The notes: a model not told the origin generated them from the letters alone. DNA of 19,321 nt from JANRIC01 sp033765345 (GCA_033765345.1 JANRIC010000083.1:1-19321), one strand, 5' to 3'. Numbered from the stretch's first letter, positions 1 to 7,881 are shown. Numbers and translations are program-made.

Positions 1-1
1 C

Positions 2-502
2 GATGGCAGGGTCTACCGTGTAGTGACCATCGGCACGCAGACCTGGCTCGGCGAAAATCTCAAATACGAGACCCCCAGTGCAGGCAGCAGTATCTGCTAC
101 GACAACAATGACAACAACTGCGAAACCTACGGCCGACTGTACAACTTTGAAGCGGCGGAGGTAGCCTGCCCCAGCGGCTGGCACTTGGCCTCTGATGAAG
201 AATGGAAAACCTTAGAGCGTTTTTTGGGAATCCCCGAAAGTGAATTGGATGATCTAGGCGGAAGAGGAACCGATGAAGGCGCAGAACTGGTGAATGGCAT
301 ATTCAAAGCTGAAAAAGGGGGAGCACAAAGTACTGGTGGAAATTTTACAGCACTCAATGTTAGAGCTAATTTCTGGACATCTACCTCTGACCCCGAAAAC
401 AATACAGAAGTTTTTTATCGTAGAGTAGATGATGTGGGAGATATATTCCGAACCACAGCACCAAAAACCCTTAAAATATGTGTACGCTGTTTAAAAAATT
501 AA
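2..502 (+). CDS. FISUMP-domain protein, 5' end outside window
   Basis: The reading frame is open from base 2 and begins with residues DGRVYRVVTIGTQTWLGENL, which is the start of the Fibrobacter succinogenes major paralogous (FISUMP) domain. The later CPSGWHLASDEEW and FWTSTS segments and the closing ICVRCLKN are also typical of that domain. A GTG at base 23 could be read as a start, but the domain runs straight through it, so the gene begins upstream of the window. FISUMP domains occur in secreted or surface-anchored Bacteroidota and Fibrobacterota proteins, where their biochemical role is not known. Usually they form the C-terminal part of a longer lipoprotein or T9SS protein. The next gene follows on the same strand after 51 bases. 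Domain identity is confident. Function is unknown. Confidence 0.85.
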   Translation, partial: DGRVYRVVTIGTQTWLGENLKYETPSAGSSICYDNNDNNCETYGRLYNFEAAEVACPSGWHLASDEEWKTLERFLGIPESELDDLGGRGTDEGAELVNGIFKAEKGGAQSTGGNFTALNVRANFWTSTSDPENNTEVFYRRVDDVGDIFRTTAPKTLKICVRCLKN

Positions 503-553
503 AATTTAATTTATTATAAAAAATACTTTTCACTGATTAAATCCCAAAATCCT

Positions 554-3505
554 ATGTCAGCAACTTTTAGAATCTTGTTTTTTGCTAGTTTTATGTTATT
601 TTTTGGCTATGTGCAAGCACAAACCCTTCCTGCCCCTATTTTGAGTGATACGATGTATAGCACTTGCCAGGGGATTGCTTTTACAGAAGCAGAAGAACCC
701 CAAATCACCACGCGTGATTTTGGTGCAGATACTACCTACGTCTGGTATGCAGGGGCAGGAGATACTCCCATCAGAATGACAGAGCAACCCAATGATGGGA
801 AAAATCCAGATATTAGAGAACTCAACCGCCTGGATAGCCTCTTCAATTACCCCAACACCTATACCTTCCAGGTGCGGATAGAAAAAAACGGTACAGCCCT
901 GAGTAGTTTTGCGGTGATTCGGTACCGGGTCACTGCACGCCTCCAGGTGGCTGTCAGTGGGATTCAAGAGGAAGCGGTGGTGTGTATCTTTTCGCAGAGT
1001 GAGCTGAGTGCTTCGGCTACAAATTATACGGGGACTTTTACGTTTAGCATTGAGCGCTTTCGCAATGGCAGTAAGGATACGGGTTTTGGTACACGTAGCT
1101 TTGCGAACCGCACTACGCTGGTGCTAGATGCCCAAAATGCTGAACTCGGACTCGATACCCTGCCCCGTAACGCCAATAATTCGTATTACCTGCTTAAAGT
1201 CAGTACCCAGGGCACAAGCTGCGGCGATACGGAAGAAATCCGGTTTTTTGTAGAAGAAGGTCCTCTGGCCTTCTTCTCTTTTAATCGTGCACAGGTCTAT
1301 TGCCCTGGAAACCAGGTGGATTTTGTGATTGATCAAAGTACTTTTGATGCCTTCGCCCCGGATTTGTACCGCTATGTTTTTGATTTTGGGGATGGTTCTG
1401 CGCCTGTGGAGCTGAATGCAAGCATAGACCCTACCACAGATTTTCACTATCTACGCAGTTTTTTTAGTACAGGTAGCTATCAGGTGCGCCTGCGTATAGA
1501 GCAGGCTGGAGTGCAGACCTGCAACGGTATCTGGCGGGAGGAGCTGATTATCGGCAATACCGACCGCTTTAGGCCCCAATTTAGTGTCAATGGACTTCGG
1601 GCGGGCAAAGCTACCCGTTTGGTGATACGCAATGATGAAGACCTCAAACCCCTTCGCAAAACCTGGTATTTTGATGCCTTTTATGCGGCTTTTGAGCAGG
1701 ATTTTTTGGCGTTTCGCTTCCCCTATCAGACTCAAACCATTCAGCCGCCCTTATCGAGCAATGCCGAGTTTAGCTTTAGCAAGCCGGGGGTGTATCTGCC
1801 GCTTTATTATAATGGCGGTGGAAACTTCCTGGGGCTTGAGTTTTGTCCTCAGTTTTATGGTTTTCCCCTGGTTATTTTTAATGAGGCTGACCCGGCTGCT
1901 TTGGATGGCTGGATATCAAGCCGCTACCAGGAGGCTGTCCTGGCTTCGGCGGGTGCTGTGCTGGGCAATCTGAATGCCCAGAATAGCAACCTGAGCCTGA
2001 GCGATACTCGCCGGAGTAGCTGGTTATTAAGGCAAGTAACTCAACTCGATAGTACGATGCAAGAGGGTATCAGCGGGCAGGTATGGATCACCAACGGGCT
2101 GGATAATCGCTACAACAATGGTGAGGTATCTTGGGTACAAAGTCAGTTTTTTAGCATTGATAGCCTTGAAAATCCTTTTTTATCCCTAATGGTATGGTTT
2201 GATACGCCTGCCTTGCTGGACGGTGCTGTGCTGGAATATACCCTGGGCGAGGAGGAAGTCTGGCGCAGGCTTGGAGAAATCGGCGATGTAGGCACGGATA
2301 CGGAGTGGTACAATGAACGCGGGATTGCCGCAGCTCCTGGCGACCAAAGTGGTGAAAACTTGGGCTGGTCTGGCAAGTCTCAGGGTTGGCAAAGGATGCG
2401 GTATTCTCTCAAAAGCATTCAGGATAGCCTAAAAGTACGGTTTCCAGAAGCGGAGGATCGGGTATTTCGCATCCGGCTTGCTTTTGCTTCGCTGGAAAAC
2501 GATATAGCCAAGGGTATTTTTGCTTTTGGTGCATTAAGCATTCAGGATGCCGACCGTATTGTGTTGTGGGAGCAATTTCAAGACTCCCAAGCAGCATCAC
2601 AAGAGCAAGCTGATAGTTTACAGGCAATCCTGGCGCAGGATGCACAAGCCTTGCAACTCAATTATTTTATTGATCCTGCTCAGACGCTTCTGTATCGCAA
2701 TTCGCCTTTTGAGAGTGCTATTGGCGCACTTCGGGAGTTGTATTATGGTGTCGGACATCCGCAGTATACAGTGATGGACGGTCGCCGGGGTACTTTAGAA
2801 GAACAGCTTGCAGGATTTAGTCGTCGTAAGTTGGATTTTTCGCCCTATTTGATTGATCTACGTATCGATCTAAACCCGCTGCGTATCAACTTTGCGATTG
2901 ATAAAAAGGATACTACTTTATTTGTTAACCAACACAGAGTACGCATGGCGCTGGTGGAGCGTGGCGTAGCTTATGAGGGAAAGACCTATCATCATGTAGT
3001 ACGGCGTTTTTTGCCTTTTCCGCAAGGGCTACCACTGCCTGCTGCTGGGTCTTTGAGCCTGGACGAGGCACTGCCTTGGCCGGCAGACCTGCGTCATCAG
3101 GATGTCGCTGGCGCAGAAGCCGATACTTTGAATGAATACCCGTATCTGTTGGTAGTTTTTGTACAGGATATAGAGACCCAGGAAGTTTTGCAGAGTGCTT
3201 ATCGGGTGATTTCAAAGGCAGACATAGAGGGCAGGACGATGGGCGAATCCGGGAATAATCCCTTGCAAGAGTCCGTGTGGGTATATCCCAATCCCGCTGA
3301 TGAGTACTTGGAAATCAAGCTAGGCGAAGGTGCGGAAGCAGATATAGAACTTTGTAATCTCAGAGGGCAGGCAGTTTTTTTGTATTCTGGGCTTATTGAT
3401 ACTTTCCGGCTGGACTGTAAAAGCTTGGCTGAGGGCATTTATTTCTTAAAAATCTATCAAAAAAATCAGGTTTTATCTTTGGCCAAAGTGTTGGTGATGC
3501 ATTAG
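554..3505 (+). CDS. Large secreted protein with PKD-like domain and T9SS type A sorting domain
   Basis: This is a 983-residue exported protein. Residues 1-23 form a classical signal peptide (a hydrophobic LFFASFMLFF core followed by VQAQ). Around residues 235-330 lies a PKD-like fold with the diagnostic YVFDFGDGS motif near residue 277 and a GSYQVRLRI strand. The last ~75 residues, from VWVYPNPADEYLEIKL to GIYFLKIYQ, are a type A C-terminal sorting domain, which directs proteins through the outer membrane by the type IX secretion system found in Bacteroidota. The middle (about residues 340-850) has no catalytic motif I recognise and reads like beta-rich, Asp/Gln-rich adhesin or structural sequence. 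The ATG at 554 is directly followed by the signal peptide, which supports the start. It lies 51 bases after the FISUMP gene and could be cotranscribed with it. A surface adhesin-like or structural role is inferred. The export route is well supported. Confidence 0.9.
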   Translation: MSATFRILFFASFMLFFGYVQAQTLPAPILSDTMYSTCQGIAFTEAEEPQITTRDFGADTTYVWYAGAGDTPIRMTEQPNDGKNPDIRELNRLDSLFNYPNTYTFQVRIEKNGTALSSFAVIRYRVTARLQVAVSGIQEEAVVCIFSQSELSASATNYTGTFTFSIERFRNGSKDTGFGTRSFANRTTLVLDAQNAELGLDTLPRNANNSYYLLKVSTQGTSCGDTEEIRFFVEEGPLAFFSFNRAQVYCPGNQVDFVIDQSTFDAFAPDLYRYVFDFGDGSAPVELNASIDPTTDFHYLRSFFSTGSYQVRLRIEQAGVQTCNGIWREELIIGNTDRFRPQFSVNGLRAGKATRLVIRNDEDLKPLRKTWYFDAFYAAFEQDFLAFRFPYQTQTIQPPLSSNAEFSFSKPGVYLPLYYNGGGNFLGLEFCPQFYGFPLVIFNEADPAALDGWISSRYQEAVLASAGAVLGNLNAQNSNLSLSDTRRSSWLLRQVTQLDSTMQEGISGQVWITNGLDNRYNNGEVSWVQSQFFSIDSLENPFLSLMVWFDTPALLDGAVLEYTLGEEEVWRRLGEIGDVGTDTEWYNERGIAAAPGDQSGENLGWSGKSQGWQRMRYSLKSIQDSLKVRFPEAEDRVFRIRLAFASLENDIAKGIFAFGALSIQDADRIVLWEQFQDSQAASQEQADSLQAILAQDAQALQLNYFIDPAQTLLYRNSPFESAIGALRELYYGVGHPQYTVMDGRRGTLEEQLAGFSRRKLDFSPYLIDLRIDLNPLRINFAIDKKDTTLFVNQHRVRMALVERGVAYEGKTYHHVVRRFLPFPQGLPLPAAGSLSLDEALPWPADLRHQDVAGAEADTLNEYPYLLVVFVQDIETQEVLQSAYRVISKADIEGRTMGESGNNPLQESVWVYPNPADEYLEIKLGEGAEADIELCNLRGQAVFLYSGLIDTFRLDCKSLAEGIYFLKIYQKNQVLSLAKVLVMH

Positions 3506-3584
3506 GCCTTGGGTTGTTTTTGGAATCTTTGATTGTAAAATGAGGGGCTGGAGGAGTATGAAGCATTCCTAGTTCATTCTTTTT

Positions 3585-3947
3585 TTATGGTCTTAAAATT
3601 TTTTCCATTTTTTTTCCTTTTGCCAATTCGTCAATGAGCTTATCGAGGTATCTAACCTTTTTGGTAAGTGGATTTTCGATTTCTTCAATTTTATAACCAC
3701 AAATAGTTCCTTTGATTTGTTCGGCATTTGGATGTAGTGTTGCCTTTTCAAAAAAAGTCTCGAAGGTTACTTTCTCATCCATGAGTTCTTGAAGTTTGAT
3801 TGGATTAAAACCTGTCAACCATTCGATTACTTGTAGTAGTTCATCCAATGTCCTTCCTTTACTTAGAATTTTTGTAACATAATGTGGATAAACAGAGGCA
3901 AAGGTCATCTTTGCAATTCGTTCGTTATGTTTTTCAGTTTCTTTCAT
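3585..3947 (-). CDS. DUF2200 family protein
   Basis: This is a small cytoplasmic protein of 120 residues. The segments HNERIAKMTFASVYPHYV, IEWLTGFN, VTFETFFEKA and ICGYKIEEIENPLTKKVRYLDKLIDELAKG match the DUF2200 family, whose members are about 115-125 residues long, so it looks full length. The frame is open further upstream (to a possible ATG at 4031), but the family begins with the K-x-x-x-R-I-A-K-M region, so the ATG at 3947 is the better start. The upstream extension would also cover the structured repeat at 3987-4045. No biochemical function is established for DUF2200. It is the last gene of a minus-strand series of unrelated short genes in AT-rich DNA and lies directly downstream of a repeat shared with 6517-6575, which suggests a laterally acquired cassette. 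Confidence 0.85.
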   Translation of the reverse strand: MKETEKHNERIAKMTFASVYPHYVTKILSKGRTLDELLQVIEWLTGFNPIKLQELMDEKVTFETFFEKATLHPNAEQIKGTICGYKIEEIENPLTKKVRYLDKLIDELAKGKKMEKILRP

Positions 3948-3986
3948 GGTTGTAATTATTGCCGTTTTGTTGTGTTTATAATTTAT

Positions 3987-4045
3987 GTCAATGTGTTCGG
4001 ACTTTGCGCTCGAGCGGATTTCGGAGAGCAAAGCTGCCTATTAGC
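3987..4045 (-). repeat. Structured intergenic repeat, copy 1 (attC-like)
   Basis: This 59-bp segment lies between the serine hydrolase gene and DUF2200. It aligns without gaps to 6517-6575 at about 41 of 59 positions and shares the TTTCGGAG core and the CTATTAGC end. Inside it, CTTTGCGCTC (4002-4011) pairs with GAGAGCAAAG (4025-4034) at nine of ten positions, so it can fold into a hairpin. Repeats of this kind between unrelated same-strand genes resemble integron recombination sites. That reading is an inference. Confidence 0.6.
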
Positions 4046-4052
4046 ACCAGTT

Positions 4053-5795
4053 TTATTTCTGCTTTTTAAAAACATAACCTGCAATTTCTATAAACTCCTC
4101 ACTGTTTTTGTCAAACCTTTTAATAGTTTCTCCAAGAAGACCCTGCCCTCCAATGCCCTGCACAATAGCCAAGTTATCATTAACAGGACGGATGCAAAAC
4201 TGAAACTTTTCAACGTCTGGGATTAATGTTTTTTCTCCTGATATAACTTTAAGTCCTTTATACTCTGAAACAAGAATTTCGTTCAAAAGAGAATATTCTT
4301 TTCCATCTAAGTTGTAAATTATGTACTTACCTGAAATATCATCCCATTTTGTATTTGGTTTTTCAAATTCTATTTTTTCTCCACCAAATATTTTCCTTCC
4401 TGATTTTGCAGACTTTGTTCCAATAATTTTTCTACTATCAACTTGATTCACAAATAGTCGCATTACTTTAACAGGATACACACCTAACACCATATACTCT
4501 AATTGCAAAGTGCTGTCAGACATCAGAGTTCCTCGTAATTTTTTATTGGCTGAAATCAAATTTACTTCATAATGTTTTTTCAAGGGGGTTACATTGATAA
4601 TTCCATAACTGCTAGCATAATCACCTTTGAATAAATTTTTAAAGTAGTCAGAGTTCTCTGCCTTAGTTACTTCGTTTTTTTCATAGTAATTTTTTTGATA
4701 TTTTATACTCTTTGCATCCATCAAGGCTAATAATACTTTTTCTGTAACTTCTGTTATAAACTCTCTGTTCATATCTGAATTAATTACGAGAACTAAGCCA
4801 ATCTTAAGTTCTGGTAAAAATTTTATAATTGAGGCACAAGGCTTATTTAAGCCGCCATGATAAACACTTTTATATCCATAGAAATCATCTATCCACCATG
4901 CCAAACCCAAGTGATTAGAAAAAGCAATCTTGGTTTCTTGATTTTGTCTTTGAATAGATTTTTCAACAATTTCCGATGGCAAGAATTGCTTTCCTGAAAT
5001 TGATTTGCCACTATTTAAGAATATAGCAGTGAATTTTGCGATGTCCATAACATTGGCTTGTAAACCTCCCGTCGGGAGATTTCGCATAGCATAGACTTTT
5101 ACTTCACGACCATTTTCATACCCTTTAGTATAATTTTCTCCTGCTAAATTTATATTGAATGAGGCTGAATTCATGTCAAGGGGTTTAAAAATTTCATCCA
5201 TTACAAAATCGTGATAATCCCTTTGAATGGTATACTTAGGCAATAAGCCCAACATTGAAAATCCAATATCAGAATATTGGTAAACTTTTTTGGGTGGTGC
5301 AATCAAGTAGTTCTCTTTTTCTTCATGAATAAGTTGATAGAAATCTGTTGGTTTAGCAAAATCTGTATATAGGTTTTTCAATCTGGTTCTTGGGATACCT
5401 GCCTGTTGCGTTAGTAAATCAAATACTGTAAAAGATTTGACTTCTTTAAAATGTTGCTTTATTTGAAAATCAGGAACGTATTTAGTAAAAGCACTGTCAA
5501 TATTAAGTTTTCCTAATTCCTGCAATTTCAGCACGCTTGCCATTGTGATGGCCTTTGAAACAGAGCCAAAGGGAAAAACAGTTTCGGAAGTAACCAATTT
5601 AGTGTTTGCTTTATCGGCATAGCCATAACCCTTACTATATATAATGCCTGTACTATCAACTATTGCGATACTTGCGCCTACAATTTTATGTTTTTTTAGA
5701 GCAAATTTAACAATTTTATCAATTGAATTTACTGGTTGTTCCTTACAACTTGCAAGTGTAATCACCCAAAACAACGTGCTAATTAAATACTTCAT
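4053..5795 (-). CDS. Lipoprotein serine hydrolase, class C beta-lactamase family
   Basis: This is a 580-residue envelope protein. The N-terminus MKYLISTLFWVITLASCKEQ carries a lipobox with the acylated cysteine at position 17, so it should be a lipoprotein. The catalytic signature of the class C beta-lactamase/penicillin-binding-protein-like serine hydrolases is present: SVSK at residues 78-81 (nucleophile serine and general-base lysine), YSD at 174-176 (the Y-x-N/D motif) and HGG at 313-315 (the third K/H-T/S-G motif). The catalytic domain ends near residue 360. The remaining ~220 residues are a C-terminal beta-rich extension common in Bacteroidota members of this family. Likely substrates are peptides, esters or peptidoglycan-derived D-amino acid compounds. 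A true antibiotic-resistance role is possible but not shown. It sits 72 bases downstream of the Crp-like gene on the same strand, with a perfect 14-bp palindrome in the gap. Confidence 0.88.
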   Translation of the reverse strand: MKYLISTLFWVITLASCKEQPVNSIDKIVKFALKKHKIVGASIAIVDSTGIIYSKGYGYADKANTKLVTSETVFPFGSVSKAITMASVLKLQELGKLNIDSAFTKYVPDFQIKQHFKEVKSFTVFDLLTQQAGIPRTRLKNLYTDFAKPTDFYQLIHEEKENYLIAPPKKVYQYSDIGFSMLGLLPKYTIQRDYHDFVMDEIFKPLDMNSASFNINLAGENYTKGYENGREVKVYAMRNLPTGGLQANVMDIAKFTAIFLNSGKSISGKQFLPSEIVEKSIQRQNQETKIAFSNHLGLAWWIDDFYGYKSVYHGGLNKPCASIIKFLPELKIGLVLVINSDMNREFITEVTEKVLLALMDAKSIKYQKNYYEKNEVTKAENSDYFKNLFKGDYASSYGIINVTPLKKHYEVNLISANKKLRGTLMSDSTLQLEYMVLGVYPVKVMRLFVNQVDSRKIIGTKSAKSGRKIFGGEKIEFEKPNTKWDDISGKYIIYNLDGKEYSLLNEILVSEYKGLKVISGEKTLIPDVEKFQFCIRPVNDNLAIVQGIGGQGLLGETIKRFDKNSEEFIEIAGYVFKKQK

Positions 5796-5849
5796 AGAAA
5801 AGTAAGTTTAAATTTTTTGCAAATTTCCGTAACCATTTTTTGTTTTCCA

Positions 5850-5863
5850 TTTACATATGTAAA
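5850..5863. promoter_or_regulatory. Perfect 14-bp palindrome upstream of the serine hydrolase gene
   Basis: The sequence TTTACATATGTAAA reads identically on both strands and sits in the 72-base gap between the Crp-like gene and the serine hydrolase gene, 55 bases before the latter's ATG. Crp/Fnr-type dimers bind palindromes of roughly this size, so an operator is plausible, but no binding consensus is matched exactly and its function is inferred from position only. Confidence 0.35.
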
Positions 5864-5867
5864 GAAA

Positions 5868-6482
5868 TTATTTTTTCAATTTTGATAATCCATTTCTAAT
5901 GCGGCTGAGTTGAGTAGGGCTAATTCCTAGATAGGAAGCAATATGATATTGAGGAATCATCTGCTCTAATTGTGGGAATTGTTTTTTAAAATACTCATAA
6001 CGGATATCAGCATTTAATAATGCCATTTCAAGTTCTCTATTTTCTTTTTCCACAAAAGATAGTTCTGCTGCTATTCTTGCAAATCTTTCTAAATCTGGGT
6101 GATTACGGTATAACTCTTTAATGGTATGATAGTTGGCTACCCACAAAATACATTTTGTAAGTGATTGAAGATTTACTTTACTTGGTTTACCTGTAATTAG
6201 CGACGCATAGCCACAAGTTATTGCTGGTGGTATATCAAAGGCCTTGTTGTACTCGATGCCTGTATCATTTGTAATATAAGTCCGTATAACCCCTTCTTCT
6301 AAAAAAAATAACTCTTTTGAGATTTCTTCACTCTTAACTATGATATAATCTTTATCTATCACTTTTTTTTCAAAAAGTCTCGATAAGGCAATCTCTGTAT
6401 CTTTACTTATTGGTGAGATAGAGTTAATGTAGGTCAATAAATTATTCACAATGCAATTCGTCTTAAATGTCTTATCATACAA
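5868..6482 (-). CDS. Crp/Fnr-type transcriptional regulator
   Basis: This is a 204-residue cytoplasmic regulator. The N-terminal ~150 residues have the cyclic-nucleotide-binding-domain pattern seen in Bacteroidota Crp-like proteins (EEISKELFFLEEGVIRTYI, then EYNKAFDIPP and SLITGKPS). The last ~30 residues (YHIASYLGISPTQLSRIRN) form a clear helix-turn-helix of the Crp type. The nucleotide phosphate-binding arginine loop of E. coli Crp is not evident, as is usual for these Bacteroidota paralogs, so the ligand is unknown. The start is uncertain: the frame has no ATG before the first domain, is open back to a stop at 6504-6506, and TTG at 6482 is the only ordinary start codon. An out-of-frame ATG 18 bases upstream ends after eight codons. 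It is followed on the same strand by the serine hydrolase gene and may control it. Confidence 0.82.
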   Translation of the reverse strand: MYDKTFKTNCIVNNLLTYINSISPISKDTEIALSRLFEKKVIDKDYIIVKSEEISKELFFLEEGVIRTYITNDTGIEYNKAFDIPPAITCGYASLITGKPSKVNLQSLTKCILWVANYHTIKELYRNHPDLERFARIAAELSFVEKENRELEMALLNADIRYEYFKKQFPQLEQMIPQYHIASYLGISPTQLSRIRNGLSKLKK

Positions 6483-6516
6483 TGATATCTGATTTATCCA
6501 TTTTCAAAAAATTATT

Positions 6517-6575
6517 GCTAACGTTTTCAAGCTTTACGTTCAGACGGGTTTCGGAGCACAAGACTGTCTATTAGC
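6517..6575 (-). repeat. Structured intergenic repeat, copy 2 (attC-like)
   Basis: This 59-bp segment aligns without gaps to 3987-4045 at about 41 of 59 positions. It is bounded by GCTAACG at 6517-6523 and ATTAGCC at 6570-6576, so its ends form a short inverted repeat, and AAGCTTTACG (6529-6538) partly pairs with GCAAAGCCT (6581-6589). It separates the Crp-like gene from the gene before it. GTTAGC-type ends around an imperfect hairpin are the general architecture of integron attC sites, although the 7-base GTTRRRY consensus is not met exactly. Confidence 0.6.
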
Positions 6576-6608
6576 CTGATGCAAAGCCTGTGTAAATGAC
6601 CGTTTTTT

Positions 6609-6989
6609 CTATTGATATATAATTTCACTGTCTTTAAAAATTTTTAACCATTTGTCCACGAAGTCTTGGGGCAATTTCTTTTCCTTAATTGCAATGAAGC
6701 TCACATAAAGAGTTGCATCGCCTTGAATTGCATAATACAACTGTGATTCAGGTTTTGGGTCGTTCGGGAAACTTGATGTTTCAACTTTAAAAAGTACCCA
6801 AATATTTTTTACTTTGTCATTACTTTCTAAAACTGTCAATGTTGCATTGGGTGATTCTTTCGCCGATGCTTGTCTGTAAATTTCTACTACTTGGTCTGTC
6901 TTAGTAATTCTTACGTTCTTATATGAAAACATTGTTCCAAGCATTGTCCATTTGTCAAGAGTTTCGTTTCCCGGAACTATTTCAATCAT
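6609..6989 (-). CDS. Hypothetical protein, probably a secreted protein that lost its signal peptide
   Basis: The ATG-initiated frame gives 126 residues with no recognised catalytic motif; it ends in DFVDKWLKIFKDSEIIYQ. The same frame continues open upstream to a stop at 7113-7115 without any ATG, GTG or TTG. That upstream stretch reads TASAFGQKQENLKIVWAEEYKW, which looks like a signal-peptide cleavage region (AFGQ) plus the mature N-terminus of a periplasmic or secreted Bacteroidota protein. I infer that the original start and hydrophobic signal segment were removed by recombination with the DUF2199 gene, whose own frame overlaps it at 7055-7112. Any protein made now would start internally at 6989 and stay in the cytoplasm. 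It may be a pseudogene. Its function is unknown. Confidence 0.55.
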   Translation of the reverse strand: MIEIVPGNETLDKWTMLGTMFSYKNVRITKTDQVVEIYRQASAKESPNATLTVLESNDKVKNIWVLFKVETSSFPNDPKPESQLYYAIQGDATLYVSFIAIKEKKLPQDFVDKWLKIFKDSEIIYQ

Positions 6990-7054
6990 GTGTATTTGAG
7001 CGTTCTCTTGGTTTGAAGCAAGTTTCCATTTATATTCTTCTGCCCAAACAATTT

Positions 7055-7588
7055 TTAAATTTTCTTGCTTCTGTCCGAAAGCAGAAGCTGTTGTTGTCGC
7101 GTCAAAATCAAGTCAATAATTTTTAAGGCTTTGTCAAACGTTATTCCTTTTTCTTGGTCAATAGTCAAAGGGTGTCCTTCCTCGATCATTCTGATTGTTG
7201 GAATGAGTCCTACTTCATTTTCAATCGCAATTGTCTTCAGGTTTAGAGTGTTCCCATAAGTTGGAATAGTCGTTTGTAACCAACCGAAATATGGTTCTTC
7301 GTTAACTCGTCCCGGATTATTCCATAGATCATTTCTTTTTCTAAAGTTGTTTTCATTTATTGAAGTCCACACATTAAATATAAGATATTGGTCGTAGTCG
7401 TTCATGGGTATTGTCAGTCGTCCTCTATGGAAAAAGTGCTTATCGTCAACCACACATAAACTTTCTTGTATTTCGATTCTTTTTTCTCTTTCGTCAGGTG
7501 GCACTGAGAAGTAGTAGTCGGGAAAGAAGTTCCCAAAAGTCAGCGGTAATTCGTCATATACTTGTTCGCAGCAAGAATATTTATATAC
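7055..7588 (-). pseudogene. DUF2199 family gene, start codon missing
   Basis: The frame encodes a recognisable DUF2199 protein: DELPLTFGNFFPDYYFSV, ESLCVVDDKHFFHRG, YLIFNVWTSINENNF, EPYFGWLQTTIPTYGNTLNL and EEGHPLTIDQEKGI, the last resembling the HP-L-DQ motif of the family. Family similarity begins at about YKYSCCEQVYDE (7580 downwards), but the frame has no ATG, GTG or TTG there, and it is open only to a stop at 7625-7627. The GTG at 7502-7504 could start translation but would drop the conserved N-terminal cysteine region. The last ~15 residues (RQQQLLLSDRSKKI) do not look like the family and are read out of the neighbouring gene. The gene therefore seems damaged at both ends: its 5' side abuts unrelated AT-rich DNA and its 3' side is fused into the truncated secreted-protein gene. 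DUF2199 has no known function. Confidence 0.7.
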
Positions 7589-7625
7589 CCAGATTAAAGT
7601 GATTTGCCTGATTTTCTTGATTGAT

Positions 7626-7763
7626 TAGCTTGATTATTAATGATTTAAGAGCTAAAAGCTCCCCTGTAAGGGTCTTGTTTTTGTATTAAAACCACTTCGG
7701 TTTGAGTATAAGTTGTCCCTTTGTCCATCTTTATCTCAATTAATTTCAAGGTTGTGTTTTTGT
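7626..7763. other. Intergenic stretch with short hairpin and AATCA-type repeats
   Basis: This stretch has no convincing gene. It holds a perfect five-pair hairpin (GAGCT-AAA-AGCTC near 7649-7661) and, on the minus strand at roughly 7591-7645, closely spaced AATCAATCAAG-like direct repeats. A 27-codon minus-strand frame (MDKGTTYTQTEVVL...) is too short and composition-poor to call. It looks like junction DNA between two truncated genes. Confidence 0.4.
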
Positions 7764-7856
7764 TTACACAACGCCCATTGGTGTATATGCTTTTTCAAGT
7801 TCAGTCGTTCCAATAATTTTATTGTCAAGAAAAATGTCGTACCGTTTTGTTGTCAT
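7764..7856 (-). pseudogene. Truncated 30-codon gene stub
   Basis: The minus-strand ATG at 7854-7856 opens a 30-residue frame, MTTKRYDIFLDNKIIGTTEL then EKAYTPMGVV, ending at a TAA (7764-7766). The composition and rhythm are those of a real N-terminus: charged start, amphipathic strand, GTTELEKA turn. It resembles the beginning of ~100-residue hypothetical proteins found among small accessory genes. The stop falls inside a perfect hairpin (GTTGTGT at 7751-7757 with ACACAAC at 7766-7772), and no continuation of the protein was found in the other frames, so the 3' part appears to have been lost. The upstream box at 7882-7902 supports it having been a cassette-borne gene. Family memory only; confidence is modest. 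Confidence 0.4.
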
Positions 7857-7881
7857 TGGTTGAGTGTTTTATTAAAGTGTT

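Noticed and set aside
1451..1735. Antisense frames inside the 554-3505 gene
   Set aside because: They lie within a gene with clear signal peptide, PKD and sorting domains and have no protein-like motifs of their own.
3948..4031. Upstream ATG extension of the DUF2200 gene
   Set aside because: The extra 28 residues are not part of the family and would translate the structured repeat; the ATG at 3947 fits family length.
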